Shown piece after piece: positions 26,621 through 35,160 of a DNA stretch of 64,000 nucleotides. Source of the stretch: QQWI01 sp964522015 (GTDB lineage: Bacteria > Bacillota > Clostridia > Peptostreptococcales > Acidaminobacteraceae); contig CAZFST010000006.1 in the NCBI GenBank assembly GCA_964522015.1, positions 76,096 through 140,095 of the forward strand, read 5' to 3'. The notes beneath the pieces are model-generated. The model saw nothing but the letters and a program-made list of their open reading frames with translations, was not told the DNA's origin and did no database searches. Made by a program: the position numbers and the translations under genes. Each line of letters begins with the position of its first letter. Positions within the stretch are counted from its first letter, which is position 1.

Positions 26621-26824
26621 CTAGCGGTTAATTTTAATCCCTTCAATCAGATTCATTTTGTTTCTTTTGAATCTTGTTTGTAGTCCGCCAAGGAGGACTA
26701 AGCAAGTGCCAAGACCTACAAAAAAACCTTGAAAGAAGTCGGGTAAAGGGTGAAAAGTGGTCGTTAACCAGTATAATACCAACATCAACAGTCCGACCTT
26801 TTGGAGTGAAGTGAGTGTGCCCAT
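26621..26824 (-). CDS. Small membrane protein, first gene of the XRE operon
   Basis: 67 residues, two hydrophobic helices (VGLLMLVLYWLTTTF and GFFVGLGTCLVLLGGL) and a basic tail. AGGAGG is five bases before the ATG. It precedes the XRE regulator. Confidence 0.7.
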   Translation of the reverse strand: MGTLTSLQKVGLLMLVLYWLTTTFHPLPDFFQGFFVGLGTCLVLLGGLQTRFKRNKMNLIEGIKINR

Positions 26825-26857
26825 TAGTACCTCCTAATATTTACATGTATAGTTAAC

Positions 26858-26912
26858 TTTGCATTTTTAGTATAGCCCGCTTTGCATTTTGTATCAACAT
26901 TGCCTTGCATTA
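26858..26912 (-). promoter_or_regulatory. Strong promoter with three direct-repeat operators
   Basis: On the minus strand TTGATA (26897-26892), 17-bp spacer, TATACT (26874-26869). Plus-strand CTTTGCATTTT recurs at 26858 and 26880, and CCTTGCATTA at 26903, at 22 and 23 bp spacing, two helical turns each. One copy lies in the spacer and one on each side. This suits binding of the small XRE protein in its own promoter. Confidence 0.75.
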
Positions 26913-27030
26913 TTCATATCGCTTTTTTCTTTTTTCAATTGCGAAGCAATTGACATCCCTTGACATCCTTTCACATCTCTTTTCGCTCTTCTAGCAACTT
27001 ACGCCATTCAAAGGGGATTCAATACATGAG

Positions 27031-27110
27031 CGATTCAAAAGGCCTATCCTGAGACCGTAAAAATCAGCGCAACAGGCGCTGATAGGTCCCAGGGTAGGCC
27101 TTTTGAATCG
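27031..27110. repeat. Structured element E2, second copy of the E1 type
   Basis: Outer arms 27031-27051 and 27090-27110 pair over 21 bp with one G/T-type mismatch. The inner stem ATCAGCGC (27063-27070) and GCGCTGAT (27076-27083) closes the loop AACAG. Between are GAGACCGTAAAAA and TAGG. This is the reverse orientation of E1: the single-stranded parts are the same, but both helices differ from E1 while staying paired. It lies between divergent transcription units, 36 bp upstream of the ABC-F promoter. Confidence 0.85.
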
Positions 27111-27145
27111 AGTACCAGTATTGAAGACTTCCCCTTGTACTACTC

Positions 27146-27173
27146 TTGACAATTTCTTGTTATAGGATATAAT
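27146..27173 (+). promoter_or_regulatory. Promoter of the ABC-F gene
   Basis: TTGACA (27146-27151), a 16-bp spacer and TATAAT (27168-27173), nearly consensus. It leaves a leader of about 110 bases before the ATG, containing a weak hairpin around CACCTTTTTTTAGAGGTG and a possible leader peptide. Confidence 0.85.
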
Positions 27174-27267
27174 GTAACCCGTGTGTGCACCTTTTTTTAG
27201 AGGTGTTCAAAATAATGTCTATTCATGTGTCGTGCATGTCAGTGATAGTACTTGATAAGAGGAGGAC

Positions 27268-27294
27268 TTGCGTAACAGCAAGGGACAAAGATGA
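27268..27294 (+). CDS. Possible eight-residue leader peptide
   Basis: GAGGAGG (27259-27265) is poorly placed for the ABC-F ATG at 27291 but precedes a TTG at 27268. The frame reads LRNSKGQR and stops at TGA overlapping the ATG. Translational coupling through such a leader could tune the ABC-F gene during ribosome stalling. Inference only; the ATG could instead use the weak AAGGGA site. Confidence 0.3.
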   Translation: MRNSKGQR

Positions 27295-28907
27295 TCCAAG
27301 TTAATGAGGTTGGTCTTCGCTACGGAGACAAAAAACTGTTTGAAGAAGTAAACATGAAGTTTACAAAAGGCAACTGTTATGGTGTTATTGGCGCAAATGG
27401 TGCCGGTAAATCGACTTTTTTGAAAATTATTTCTGGTGAAATCGAGCCTAATAAGGGCGATGTTTTTATGACACCAGGTGAGCGTATGGCCGTTTTAAAA
27501 CAGGATCACTTCGTATACGATGCTTATCAGGTTTTACAGACGGTCATCATGGGTCACGAAAGACTCTATGCGATTATGCAAGAAAAAGACGCCCTTTATA
27601 TGAAGGAAGACTTTTCTGATGAAGACGGTATGAAAGCTGCTGATCTTGAAGGCGAATTCGCTGAGCTTGACGGTTGGGATGCTGAAACCAATGCTGAAAA
27701 ACTTCTAATGGGCTTAGGTGTTCCTAAGGATTACTTCCAAGATCAAATGGCTGATCTGCCAGGCGATATTAAAGTTAAAGTTCTTTTAGCCCAGGCCCTT
27801 TTTGGCAATCCTGATAACCTGCTTCTGGACGAGCCAACAAACCATTTGGACTTCCGCGCCATCAACTGGTTGGAAGAATTCATTATCAATTACGAGAACA
27901 CCGTTATCGTTGTATCCCATGACCGTCACTTCCTTAATAACGTGTGTACCCACATGGTGGATATTGACTTTGGCAAGATTAAAATGGTTGCCGGTAACTA
28001 CGATTTCTGGTATGAGTCAAGCCAATTGATGAACCGTTTAATGAAAGATCAAAACAAAAAAGCGGAAGATAAGATTAAAGAACTTCAAGACTTTATCGCC
28101 CGTTTCAGCTCTAATAAATCAAAAGCTAAGCAAGCAACAAGCCGTAAAAAGATGATCGACAAGATCAAAGTGGAAGACCTTCAAACGTCTTCACGTCGTT
28201 ATCCTTTTGTTGGTTTTACGCCAAATAGAGAAGCGGGTAAAGAGATTCTTCAAGTGGAGCATCTTAACCTGTCTGTTGACGGTGAAGTCCTTCTTAAAGA
28301 CGTTAACTTTATGCTTAATAAGGGCGAAAAAGTAGTTGTTTTCAGCCGTAATCCATTGGCTGTGACTAACTTCTTTAAGGTGCTCATGGGCGAAATGGAG
28401 CCGGATTCAGGTAGCTTTAAGTGGGGTATTACAACATCTCAGGCCTACCTAGCCCGTGATTACAATGACTTCTTTGAAGGCTATGAAGAGAATTTGATCG
28501 ATTGGCTCAGACAGTTTTCTGACGAAAAAAGTGAGTCCTTTATCCGCGGCTTCCTAGGGAAAATGCTTTTCTCTGGAGAAGAGCCACTCAAGAAAGCCAG
28601 CGTGCTTTCTGGTGGTGAAAAAGTACGCTGCATGTTCTCTAAACTCATGCTATCTGGTGCTAACACATTGGTCCTTGATGACCCAACCAACCATTTAGAC
28701 CTAGAATCCATTCAGGCAGTGAATGATGGTTTGATTGCCTTTAAAGGCACCATGCTCTTTACATCACATGACCATACCTTTATTGAATCCATTGCCAATC
28801 GCGTAATTGAGTTAACGCCAAACGGCATGATCGATCGTATTTGCGACTTTGATGAGTTCCTTGAAAATGATGCATTACAAGCTGAAATTGAGAAGATGTA
28901 CCTTTAA
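27291..28907 (+). CDS. ABC-F family ATPase (YkpA/YbiT type)
   Basis: 538 residues, two ABC domains without membrane segments. The first Walker A is GANGAGKST (34-42) with DEPTNHLDFRA as Walker B. The second domain has a degenerate P-loop region (FSRNPLAVTNFF), the signature LSGGEKVRCMF and DDPTNHLDLES. The linker between the domains is basic, as in ABC-F proteins that act on the ribosome (EttA, YkpA, Uup). Best guess is a translation or ribosome-state factor. A hairpin terminator follows directly. Confidence 0.92.
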   Translation: MIQVNEVGLRYGDKKLFEEVNMKFTKGNCYGVIGANGAGKSTFLKIISGEIEPNKGDVFMTPGERMAVLKQDHFVYDAYQVLQTVIMGHERLYAIMQEKDALYMKEDFSDEDGMKAADLEGEFAELDGWDAETNAEKLLMGLGVPKDYFQDQMADLPGDIKVKVLLAQALFGNPDNLLLDEPTNHLDFRAINWLEEFIINYENTVIVVSHDRHFLNNVCTHMVDIDFGKIKMVAGNYDFWYESSQLMNRLMKDQNKKAEDKIKELQDFIARFSSNKSKAKQATSRKKMIDKIKVEDLQTSSRRYPFVGFTPNREAGKEILQVEHLNLSVDGEVLLKDVNFMLNKGEKVVVFSRNPLAVTNFFKVLMGEMEPDSGSFKWGITTSQAYLARDYNDFFEGYEENLIDWLRQFSDEKSESFIRGFLGKMLFSGEEPLKKASVLSGGEKVRCMFSKLMLSGANTLVLDDPTNHLDLESIQAVNDGLIAFKGTMLFTSHDHTFIESIANRVIELTPNGMIDRICDFDEFLENDALQAEIEKMYL

Positions 28908-28929
28908 AATAGAATCGCAGAGAGCCGTT

Positions 28930-28992
28930 GGACGTGGACCGTGGATCGAAAGTTATTGCTTTCGCTTCACAGTCCACGTCCTTCTTTTTTTT
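28930..28992 (+). terminator. ABC-F terminator related to the REP-like family
   Basis: GGACGTGGACCGTGGATCG at 28930 begins a 23-bp stem with few mismatches, loop TTATTG, ending at 28981, then a run of T. The arm resembles GGACGTGCACCGTGGCTC found at 38956, 46378 and 62270, so the terminator may come from a member of that repeat family. Confidence 0.8.
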
Positions 28993-29082
28993 GTGCCTGA
29001 GCCAGGATTTTGGGTATATGGAAAATACGTCTGCATCGGATTCAGAGGCAGCTGAATAACTAAAATCACTGGAGAAATGACC

Positions 29083-30384
29083 ATGTTTGATGCAATCCCA
29101 TTAGCCGTATCGATTGATACTTTAAGGCAATTATGCCTTGTCAAACACCACCTGACGCCTATTTCACAGAGCAGTGATTTGGTGGGCACCGTCAAGTCCA
29201 TGGGGGGCTTGCACGGTCAGTTGCCAAAGACGGCTTATCTGTCGCTTCTGAATAGGATGCCCAATTTCAAAAATGCTGAGCTCAATCAAGCCATGTATGT
29301 AGACAAGACCTTGGTGCGGATCAAATCCATTCGTCAGACGCTCTACATATTCCCAACGGATATAATCAGTACGGTGTTTTCTGCCACATCTAGCCTGATG
29401 GAGAAGCCTTCGGCGCGCTATTTGGAAAGCCTGGGCATTACTGAAGAGATCCACGGGGCCCTTGTCTCAGATATACTTAATCAGTTGGCCAGAGTTTCTG
29501 ATAGGGCAGGGGGCTTAGCCACCAAAGACCTCAAGCAAGGATTGGCCTTATCTGAGGAACCTGCACTGCTGATTTCCCTTGAGAAAGCGGCTTCTCTTGT
29601 TTCTGCGGTGGTCAATAGCATGTGCGACTCATGCCTGCTGATTCGGGGGGAATCAACAGGGGGCTGGAAGAGCAATCTTTATACTTATTACCCGGCAAGG
29701 ACCTATTTGCCATGGGTTAACTTTAGGGCCACAGATGAAGCCGCTGCCAGAATCGAGGTCATCTTGATGTATATTCAGGCCTTCGGGCCGGTCACAGAAA
29801 CGGACATCTGCTGGTGGACAGGTTTTACAAAGAGCAGCACCCGTGAAGCGCTGAAGATGCTGGCGTCAGAAGTGGTTCAGGTGACACTGGGTGAACTGGA
29901 AGGGGCCTTCTATATGACACCGGCTGATGTTCAGCTATTGACGGGTCTTTCGGCTGGCCCGAGGACAGCAGATACAAGGACTGTGGTGAATCTATTGCCG
30001 GTGCTTGATCCACTGCTGATGGGTTATAAAATCAGGACCCGGTTCTTGGACCCCGATTTTGCCCAGTTTGTCTATGATGGCGGGGGCAATGCCACATCAA
30101 CGATTTTGGTGGATGGCAAGGTTGTGGGGATTTGGGATTTTGTCAGTGAGCCAAGGGGTCATGTCCGTTTCAATTTGTTTAAAGCCCTAGACGATGAAAC
30201 CCTGGGGCTGATAAAGGCCAAAGCAGTTGAGGTTGGACGCTTTCTTATGGCTGCATCAAAGCCTTGGACTGAAGAGGAAGCGTCAGCGGTACCTGTGGAA
30301 GTGATTCAGTGCCTTGAGATGAAACCTCTAAAACAGATGAGCGCTGGCAGCTTTCAGTCACCGCTGAAATGCTCCTTATGTTAA
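29083..30384 (+). CDS. HTH_42 winged-helix protein (AlkZ/YcaQ-like DNA glycosylase family)
   Basis: 433 residues of the HTH_42 (DUF1006) family: the family pattern MGGLHGQLPKTAYLSLLNR near residue 45, VRIKSIRQTLYIFP, and the C-terminal fold with LVDGKVVGIWDF. Characterised AlkZ members remove DNA crosslinks or alkylated bases, using a QxQ or QxD motif. Here the corresponding site reads HGQ, first Gln replaced, so activity is uncertain. GGAG eight bases before 29083 fixes the start over the ATG at 29077. Confidence 0.8.
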   Translation: MFDAIPLAVSIDTLRQLCLVKHHLTPISQSSDLVGTVKSMGGLHGQLPKTAYLSLLNRMPNFKNAELNQAMYVDKTLVRIKSIRQTLYIFPTDIISTVFSATSSLMEKPSARYLESLGITEEIHGALVSDILNQLARVSDRAGGLATKDLKQGLALSEEPALLISLEKAASLVSAVVNSMCDSCLLIRGESTGGWKSNLYTYYPARTYLPWVNFRATDEAAARIEVILMYIQAFGPVTETDICWWTGFTKSSTREALKMLASEVVQVTLGELEGAFYMTPADVQLLTGLSAGPRTADTRTVVNLLPVLDPLLMGYKIRTRFLDPDFAQFVYDGGGNATSTILVDGKVVGIWDFVSEPRGHVRFNLFKALDDETLGLIKAKAVEVGRFLMAASKPWTEEEASAVPVEVIQCLEMKPLKQMSAGSFQSPLKCSLC

Positions 30385-30497
30385 TACTTGACAAACACTG
30401 GCTGCGTTTTTTGTGACTATTTAGTCTGTGTGAAGCTTGAATCAAAGGGGTATAGGTGGGCTAGATGGACTGCCCACGTTGTGCTAAGGAGACCGCC

Positions 30498-32621
30498 ATG
30501 AAAATAACCGACTCAGTTAACCGCCTCGATAGCCAAGAGAAGCTTTCAGGCGCTGCAAACTACATAGAAGATCAGTTTTTTCCCAATTTACACTACGCAA
30601 GAACTCTTAGAAGCACAATTGCCCATGGTGAGATTTTAAGTATTGATTATCCAGAAGCCCCAGAAGGGGTGACCGTCGTGGATGCAAGGGATGTGATGGC
30701 TGCCAATGAGGTGGCCATGATTCTAAAGGATATGCCGATTTTTGCGTCAAAGACAGTGACTTATGTGGGTGAGCCCATTGCCCTGATTGTGGGGCGAGAC
30801 AAGGATGAAGTTCTGAGGTATATGGCCATGATTCATGTCCACTACAGGGAACTGCCAGCTGTTTTCACCTTGGAAGAGTCTGAGACTTTATCCAGAAATG
30901 ATGCCAGCTATGTCCTGTCTTCCCATCAGTTTTCAAGGGGAGATTTTGAGACTTTGCATTATGATGAAACCTTTGAGCGGACCTACGAGACAGGCTATCA
31001 AGAGCAGCTTTACATGGAAAAACAGGGTGTTGTCGGGACCTTTGAGGATGGTGTCATCACGGTTTATGGGTCCTTGCAGTGTCCCTATTATGTGCTGAAC
31101 GCCCTAAAACATGCTACAGGCCTTGACGAGACCCAAGTGAGGGTGGTGCAAAGCGTTACAGGGGGCGCTTTTGGGGGCAAGGAGGAATACCCATCCCTTT
31201 TGGCGTGCCAAGTGGCCCTTGCTGCTAAAAAAATCGGAGCACCAGTGCAACTGGTATTCGATAGGCGGGAAGATATGGCCTATACCACCAAGCGGCACCC
31301 GTCTAAAACGCGGATGAAGAGTTATTTGAAGGCAGGCAGGCTAGTAGGCATGTCCTCTGAGATTTCTCTGGACGCCGGGTCTTACATTGGCCTTAGTGAT
31401 GTGGTACTACAGCGGTCCATGCTGACCATGATGGGCTGCTATCAAATAGAAACCATTCGGGTTGAGGGTAAGAACCTCAAGACCAATAATGTGTTTACAG
31501 GGGCATTTAGAGGCTTTGGGGCGCCCCAGAGCATGTACGCGCTGGAGCTCCATATGCATCAATTGGCGACTTATCTGGGGCGAGACCCCATCGAATTCAA
31601 GCGGGATTATTATGTGCACCAGGGAGAGCCGACTTCTACAAACGGCACCTTCAACGAGGCCATATATTTGGAGGATTTGACGGATCAGCTCATTAAAATT
31701 ACGGATTATCAGAGTCGCATGGCAAGTAAGTCCCCTGGGGAAGGTTATGGTTTTGCCATCGTGCCCCACGGGGGCGGTTTTACGGGAGATGGTGAGGCAA
31801 CCCATATCAAAGCCACGGTGAAACTGGCGATTGATGGTGAGGATGCTGACAATTACACAGCCACCATTTTTGTATCCAATGTCGAGATGGGACAAGGGGC
31901 CATTACGGCTCTGTCAAAGATTGTGGCATCTGTCCTTGAGATTCCGATATCACGGGTAGAGTATCAAAATCCAGATACCTTTTTAGTACCCGACTCCGGT
32001 CCTACTGTGGCTTCTCGGACCACCATGGTGGTGGGGAATCTCCTTTATCAGGCAGCCCAAGAACTAAAAGACTTTTTGAAAGTCCTAAAACCAGGGGAGG
32101 CAGTCCGCCAAACCGCAGAAGTCCATTTCAAGCAGCCTGACTATATCAAGTGGCAGCAAGAAACCATGCAGGGCAACGCTTATATGGCTTATTCCTGGTC
32201 CGCCGTACTGGCTAGGGTGGTGGTGGATCCGGTGACCTACGAGGTCACTTGCACGGATATTTGGGGAGTCTACGATGTCGGGGTTCCCATTGACGACAAG
32301 CTCCTCTTGGGGCAAATTCACGGGGGCATCGCCCAGGGGCTGGGTTATGCACTGCTTGAGAATATGACGTCTACCAAGGGGAAAATTGATCAATTCTCTT
32401 TCTCCAGCTACCCGATTCCAACCACTCTGGATATGCCAAGGGTTCATGCCGACTGGCTGATCAACCGCTTTGAAGATGGTCCTTTCGGGGCTAAATCCGT
32501 GGGTGAACTGACACTGGTTGCAGTGGCACCGGCCATTGCTGCAGCGGTTCAAGATGCCATCGGAAAAGAGTTGTCAACCCTGCCGATTTTGCCAGAGAAG
32601 ATAGGAGCACTCTATGTTTGA
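30498..32621 (+). CDS. Molybdenum hydroxylase large subunit, first set (XdhA-like)
   Basis: 707 residues carrying the molybdopterin cofactor of a xanthine-dehydrogenase-family enzyme. Seen: GGAFGGKEEYPSL (about residue 220), GAFRGFGAPQSMYALELHMH, SNVEMGQGAITALS and, near the end, the catalytic Glu in GPFGAKSVGELTLVA. AAGGAG before the ATG at 30498 sets the start. It opens the 13-gene cluster and overlaps the Fe-S subunit gene. Selenium dependence, usual in clusters with ygeY and ssnA, cannot be read from this subunit. Confidence 0.93.
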   Translation: MKITDSVNRLDSQEKLSGAANYIEDQFFPNLHYARTLRSTIAHGEILSIDYPEAPEGVTVVDARDVMAANEVAMILKDMPIFASKTVTYVGEPIALIVGRDKDEVLRYMAMIHVHYRELPAVFTLEESETLSRNDASYVLSSHQFSRGDFETLHYDETFERTYETGYQEQLYMEKQGVVGTFEDGVITVYGSLQCPYYVLNALKHATGLDETQVRVVQSVTGGAFGGKEEYPSLLACQVALAAKKIGAPVQLVFDRREDMAYTTKRHPSKTRMKSYLKAGRLVGMSSEISLDAGSYIGLSDVVLQRSMLTMMGCYQIETIRVEGKNLKTNNVFTGAFRGFGAPQSMYALELHMHQLATYLGRDPIEFKRDYYVHQGEPTSTNGTFNEAIYLEDLTDQLIKITDYQSRMASKSPGEGYGFAIVPHGGGFTGDGEATHIKATVKLAIDGEDADNYTATIFVSNVEMGQGAITALSKIVASVLEIPISRVEYQNPDTFLVPDSGPTVASRTTMVVGNLLYQAAQELKDFLKVLKPGEAVRQTAEVHFKQPDYIKWQQETMQGNAYMAYSWSAVLARVVVDPVTYEVTCTDIWGVYDVGVPIDDKLLLGQIHGGIAQGLGYALLENMTSTKGKIDQFSFSSYPIPTTLDMPRVHADWLINRFEDGPFGAKSVGELTLVAVAPAIAAAVQDAIGKELSTLPILPEKIGALYV

Positions 32622-33114
32622 ATACCGTTTAAACGGAGAATTGATAAAGATAGAAGCAAATGCAGACCTGACAAGAAGGCTATTGGATGTGATTCGGGAC
32701 GACCACGGCTTGACAGGGACCAAGGAGGGCTGCGGTGAAGGGGAATGCGGGGCGTGCCTGGTCTTTATTGACGGGGAAATCTATAATGCGTGCCTGGTAC
32801 CCTTGGCAAATGTGATTGATCAGTCGGTGGTCACCATTGAAGCCTATGCGAAAACTGAGGAGTTTTCACGGATTGCAGCAGCATTTTCAGATGCTGGCGC
32901 CGTCCAGTGCGGCTACTGCACGCCGGGTATGGTGATGGCCACATCGGCACTGCTGAAAAAACAACCAAAGCCTACCTTGCAGGATGTGAAAGAAGGCCTA
33001 TCGGGGAATCTTTGCCGGTGCACGGGGTATCAGACTATCTTTGAAGCGGTACAACAAGCAGCGGAACAAAGTTCCGCCCAAGCAGCGGGACAAGGTAAGG
33101 GAGGGCACTTATGA
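32614..33114 (+). CDS. 2Fe-2S subunit, first set (XdhC-like)
   Basis: 166 residues, two [2Fe-2S] clusters: plant-type C40, C45, C48, C60 and helical C99, C102, C134, C136. It passes electrons from the molybdenum site to FAD. Odd: after the last cluster the tail is a low-complexity Gln/Ala stretch (AAEQSSAQAAGQGKGG), longer than usual, in keeping with Q/G-rich additions elsewhere in this cluster. Overlaps both neighbours by 4-8 bases. Confidence 0.94.
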   Translation: MFEYRLNGELIKIEANADLTRRLLDVIRDDHGLTGTKEGCGEGECGACLVFIDGEIYNACLVPLANVIDQSVVTIEAYAKTEEFSRIAAAFSDAGAVQCGYCTPGMVMATSALLKKQPKPTLQDVKEGLSGNLCRCTGYQTIFEAVQQAAEQSSAQAAGQGKGGHL

Positions 33115-33926
33115 GTGTGATGAGTTACCGGCCTAAAACCTTAGATGAAGCTTTAAGCCTCCTTGATAGTGGAAAGCCCCTGACCATTTTTGCAGGTGGT
33201 ACAGATTTAATGATTAGAAAACGGCAGTGGCAAGGGGCCGCCAGGCGTTTTGATACCGACGTCATGTTTATCGCCCATTTGGAAGCCCTTAAGCAGATTA
33301 AGGTGAACCCAGAGGACATTGAAATTGGGGCCTGCGTCACCCAGCAGGCTCTACTGGAACACAGCGAAATACCTGATTACTTTAAAAAGGTTCTAGGTGA
33401 CATGGCTACACCGGCCATCAGACAAGCAGCAACCCTTGGGGGGAATGTGGTCAATGCAGCCAGTGTTGCTGATACCCTACCGGTTCTCATTGCTGTGGAT
33501 GCTCTGGTAGTTTTAGAATCAGAGAGCGGCATTAGAATGGTCCCGGTTTCTGAATTTGTAAAAGGTAAATATGAAACCGCCCTTAAACCAGGTGAGCTCT
33601 TGGTGAGCATTCGGATACCTCGCCTTAATGTCACCCATTTTGAGTATAAGAAGCTAGGCAATCGCAAGGCTAGCATCCTGGCTAAATTATCGGTGCTTGT
33701 GCTTTGGGAGGGAACAAAGGTCAGAATTGCCATTGGGGCAGTGAATGACACCGTTATTAGAGATAAGGCCCTAGAGCTTGATTATCAAAGCACTGAAGAT
33801 TTAGAGGCCCTGATTGATGGCTTTAAATCTAAAATGCAAGGTCAGGACGACAAGCGTTCTACTAAGTATTATAAAGAGACGGTCGCATGCAATCTACTCA
33901 GGCAGTTCTTGGAGGGAAAGTCATGA
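33111..33926 (+). CDS. FAD-binding subunit, first set (XdhB-like)
   Basis: 271 residues. FAD-binding loops FAGGTDLMIRKR and ATLGGNVVNAASVADTLP are clear, plus the CO_deh_flav_C tail. Completes a three-subunit molybdenum hydroxylase with the previous two genes. GGGAGGG precedes the ATG, which overlaps the stop of the Fe-S gene (ATGA). Confidence 0.93.
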   Translation: MSVMSYRPKTLDEALSLLDSGKPLTIFAGGTDLMIRKRQWQGAARRFDTDVMFIAHLEALKQIKVNPEDIEIGACVTQQALLEHSEIPDYFKKVLGDMATPAIRQAATLGGNVVNAASVADTLPVLIAVDALVVLESESGIRMVPVSEFVKGKYETALKPGELLVSIRIPRLNVTHFEYKKLGNRKASILAKLSVLVLWEGTKVRIAIGAVNDTVIRDKALELDYQSTEDLEALIDGFKSKMQGQDDKRSTKYYKETVACNLLRQFLEGKS

Positions 33927-35113
33927 TCACAGGGATTCAAATCGGCGCACTATCTTACGAGGCAAAAATCCAACGGTTCTTAAGAGAATTAATTGCCATT
34001 CCAAGTACCAGTTGCCAAGAAGGGGCAGTTGTGACACGGATCCAAATGGAGATGGAATCCCTGGCCTACGATGAAGTTAAGATTGATGGCATGGGCAATA
34101 TCTTAGGGCGCATGGGCTGTGGCCCCCGGGTTATTGCATTTGATGGACACATTGATACAGTAGGTGTAGGCCGCAGGGACAATTGGAACTTTGACCCCTT
34201 TATTGGCAAAGAAGACGACGACTATATTTATGGCAGAGGTGCATCAGACCAAACAGGTGGGTTTTGCAGTGCTGTTTACGGGGCAAAGCTCATGAAAGAC
34301 TTTGGACTCCTTGAGGACTTCACGGTTTGGGTAGTGGGGTCAGTCCAAGAAGAAGATTGCGACGGCCTCTGCTGGCAATACATTCTAGACCAAAAGGTAT
34401 TGGACCCACCACCAGAATTTGTGGTGATCACAGAGCCTACAGACCTGAACGTTTACAGGGGCCAACGGGGGCGGATGGAAATCAAGGTGTCGGTTCCTGG
34501 CATCAGTGCCCATGGTTCTGCCCCAGAACGGGGGGACAATTCCATCTATAAAATGGCTAAAATCCTCAACGAGCTAGAGGCTCTTAACCTGAACCTAAAA
34601 GACGATCCCTTTCTAGGCAAAGGGACCCTGGTGGTTTCCGAGATCTTTTATACATCACCTTCTCGGTGCGCGGTGGCAGATGGTTGCAGTATTTCCATCG
34701 ATAGACGGCTTACCGTGGGTGAAACCATGGATAGTGCCATTTCAGAAATACAAGCCCTACCAACTGTCCAAAAGTATGCCGCAGTGGTAGAGATGTACCG
34801 CTACCATAGTCAGTCCTACACTGGTTATAAGCCAGACGTCCCTTGCCACTTCCCCACCTGGGTGATACCAGAAACACATCCCATCTGCGGTGCCATGGTC
34901 AGCGCACATCAAGCCCTCCACGGCGCAACCCCCTTACTAGATAAATGGACATTTTCTACCAATGGGGTTGCCATTATGGGGATGAATGGGATTCCATGCA
35001 TCGGGTATGGCCCAGGTCGTGAAGAGGAAGCTCATGCACCAAACGAGAAAATATCAAAGGCATCCTTACTAAAGGCCATGGAAACTTATGCTTACTTTTT
35101 GACACAACTGTAG
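33923..35113 (+). CDS. ygeY: YgeY, M20-family hydrolase of selenium-linked purine clusters
   Basis: 396 residues, M20 zinc peptidase fold: AFDGHIDTVGVG (first metal His/Asp), YGRGASDQTGGFCS (bridging Asp), QEEDCDG (catalytic and metal Glu), EPTDLNVYRGQRGRME. The ygeY type is found together with selenium-dependent Mo-hydroxylases, ygeW and ssnA, and is thought to hydrolyse a ring-opening product or peptide-like amide. Overlaps the FAD gene by four bases; GGAGGG supports 33923. Confidence 0.9.
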   Translation: MITGIQIGALSYEAKIQRFLRELIAIPSTSCQEGAVVTRIQMEMESLAYDEVKIDGMGNILGRMGCGPRVIAFDGHIDTVGVGRRDNWNFDPFIGKEDDDYIYGRGASDQTGGFCSAVYGAKLMKDFGLLEDFTVWVVGSVQEEDCDGLCWQYILDQKVLDPPPEFVVITEPTDLNVYRGQRGRMEIKVSVPGISAHGSAPERGDNSIYKMAKILNELEALNLNLKDDPFLGKGTLVVSEIFYTSPSRCAVADGCSISIDRRLTVGETMDSAISEIQALPTVQKYAAVVEMYRYHSQSYTGYKPDVPCHFPTWVIPETHPICGAMVSAHQALHGATPLLDKWTFSTNGVAIMGMNGIPCIGYGPGREEEAHAPNEKISKASLLKAMETYAYFLTQL

Positions 35114-35160
35114 GGTTCAGCGGGATAAAAATACAATTATAAAACCATATGGAGGCACTT

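Noticed and set aside
30385..30430. TTGACA at 30388 as the purine cluster promoter
   Set aside because: No acceptable -10 at 16-18 bp; a promoter may exist here but I cannot place it.
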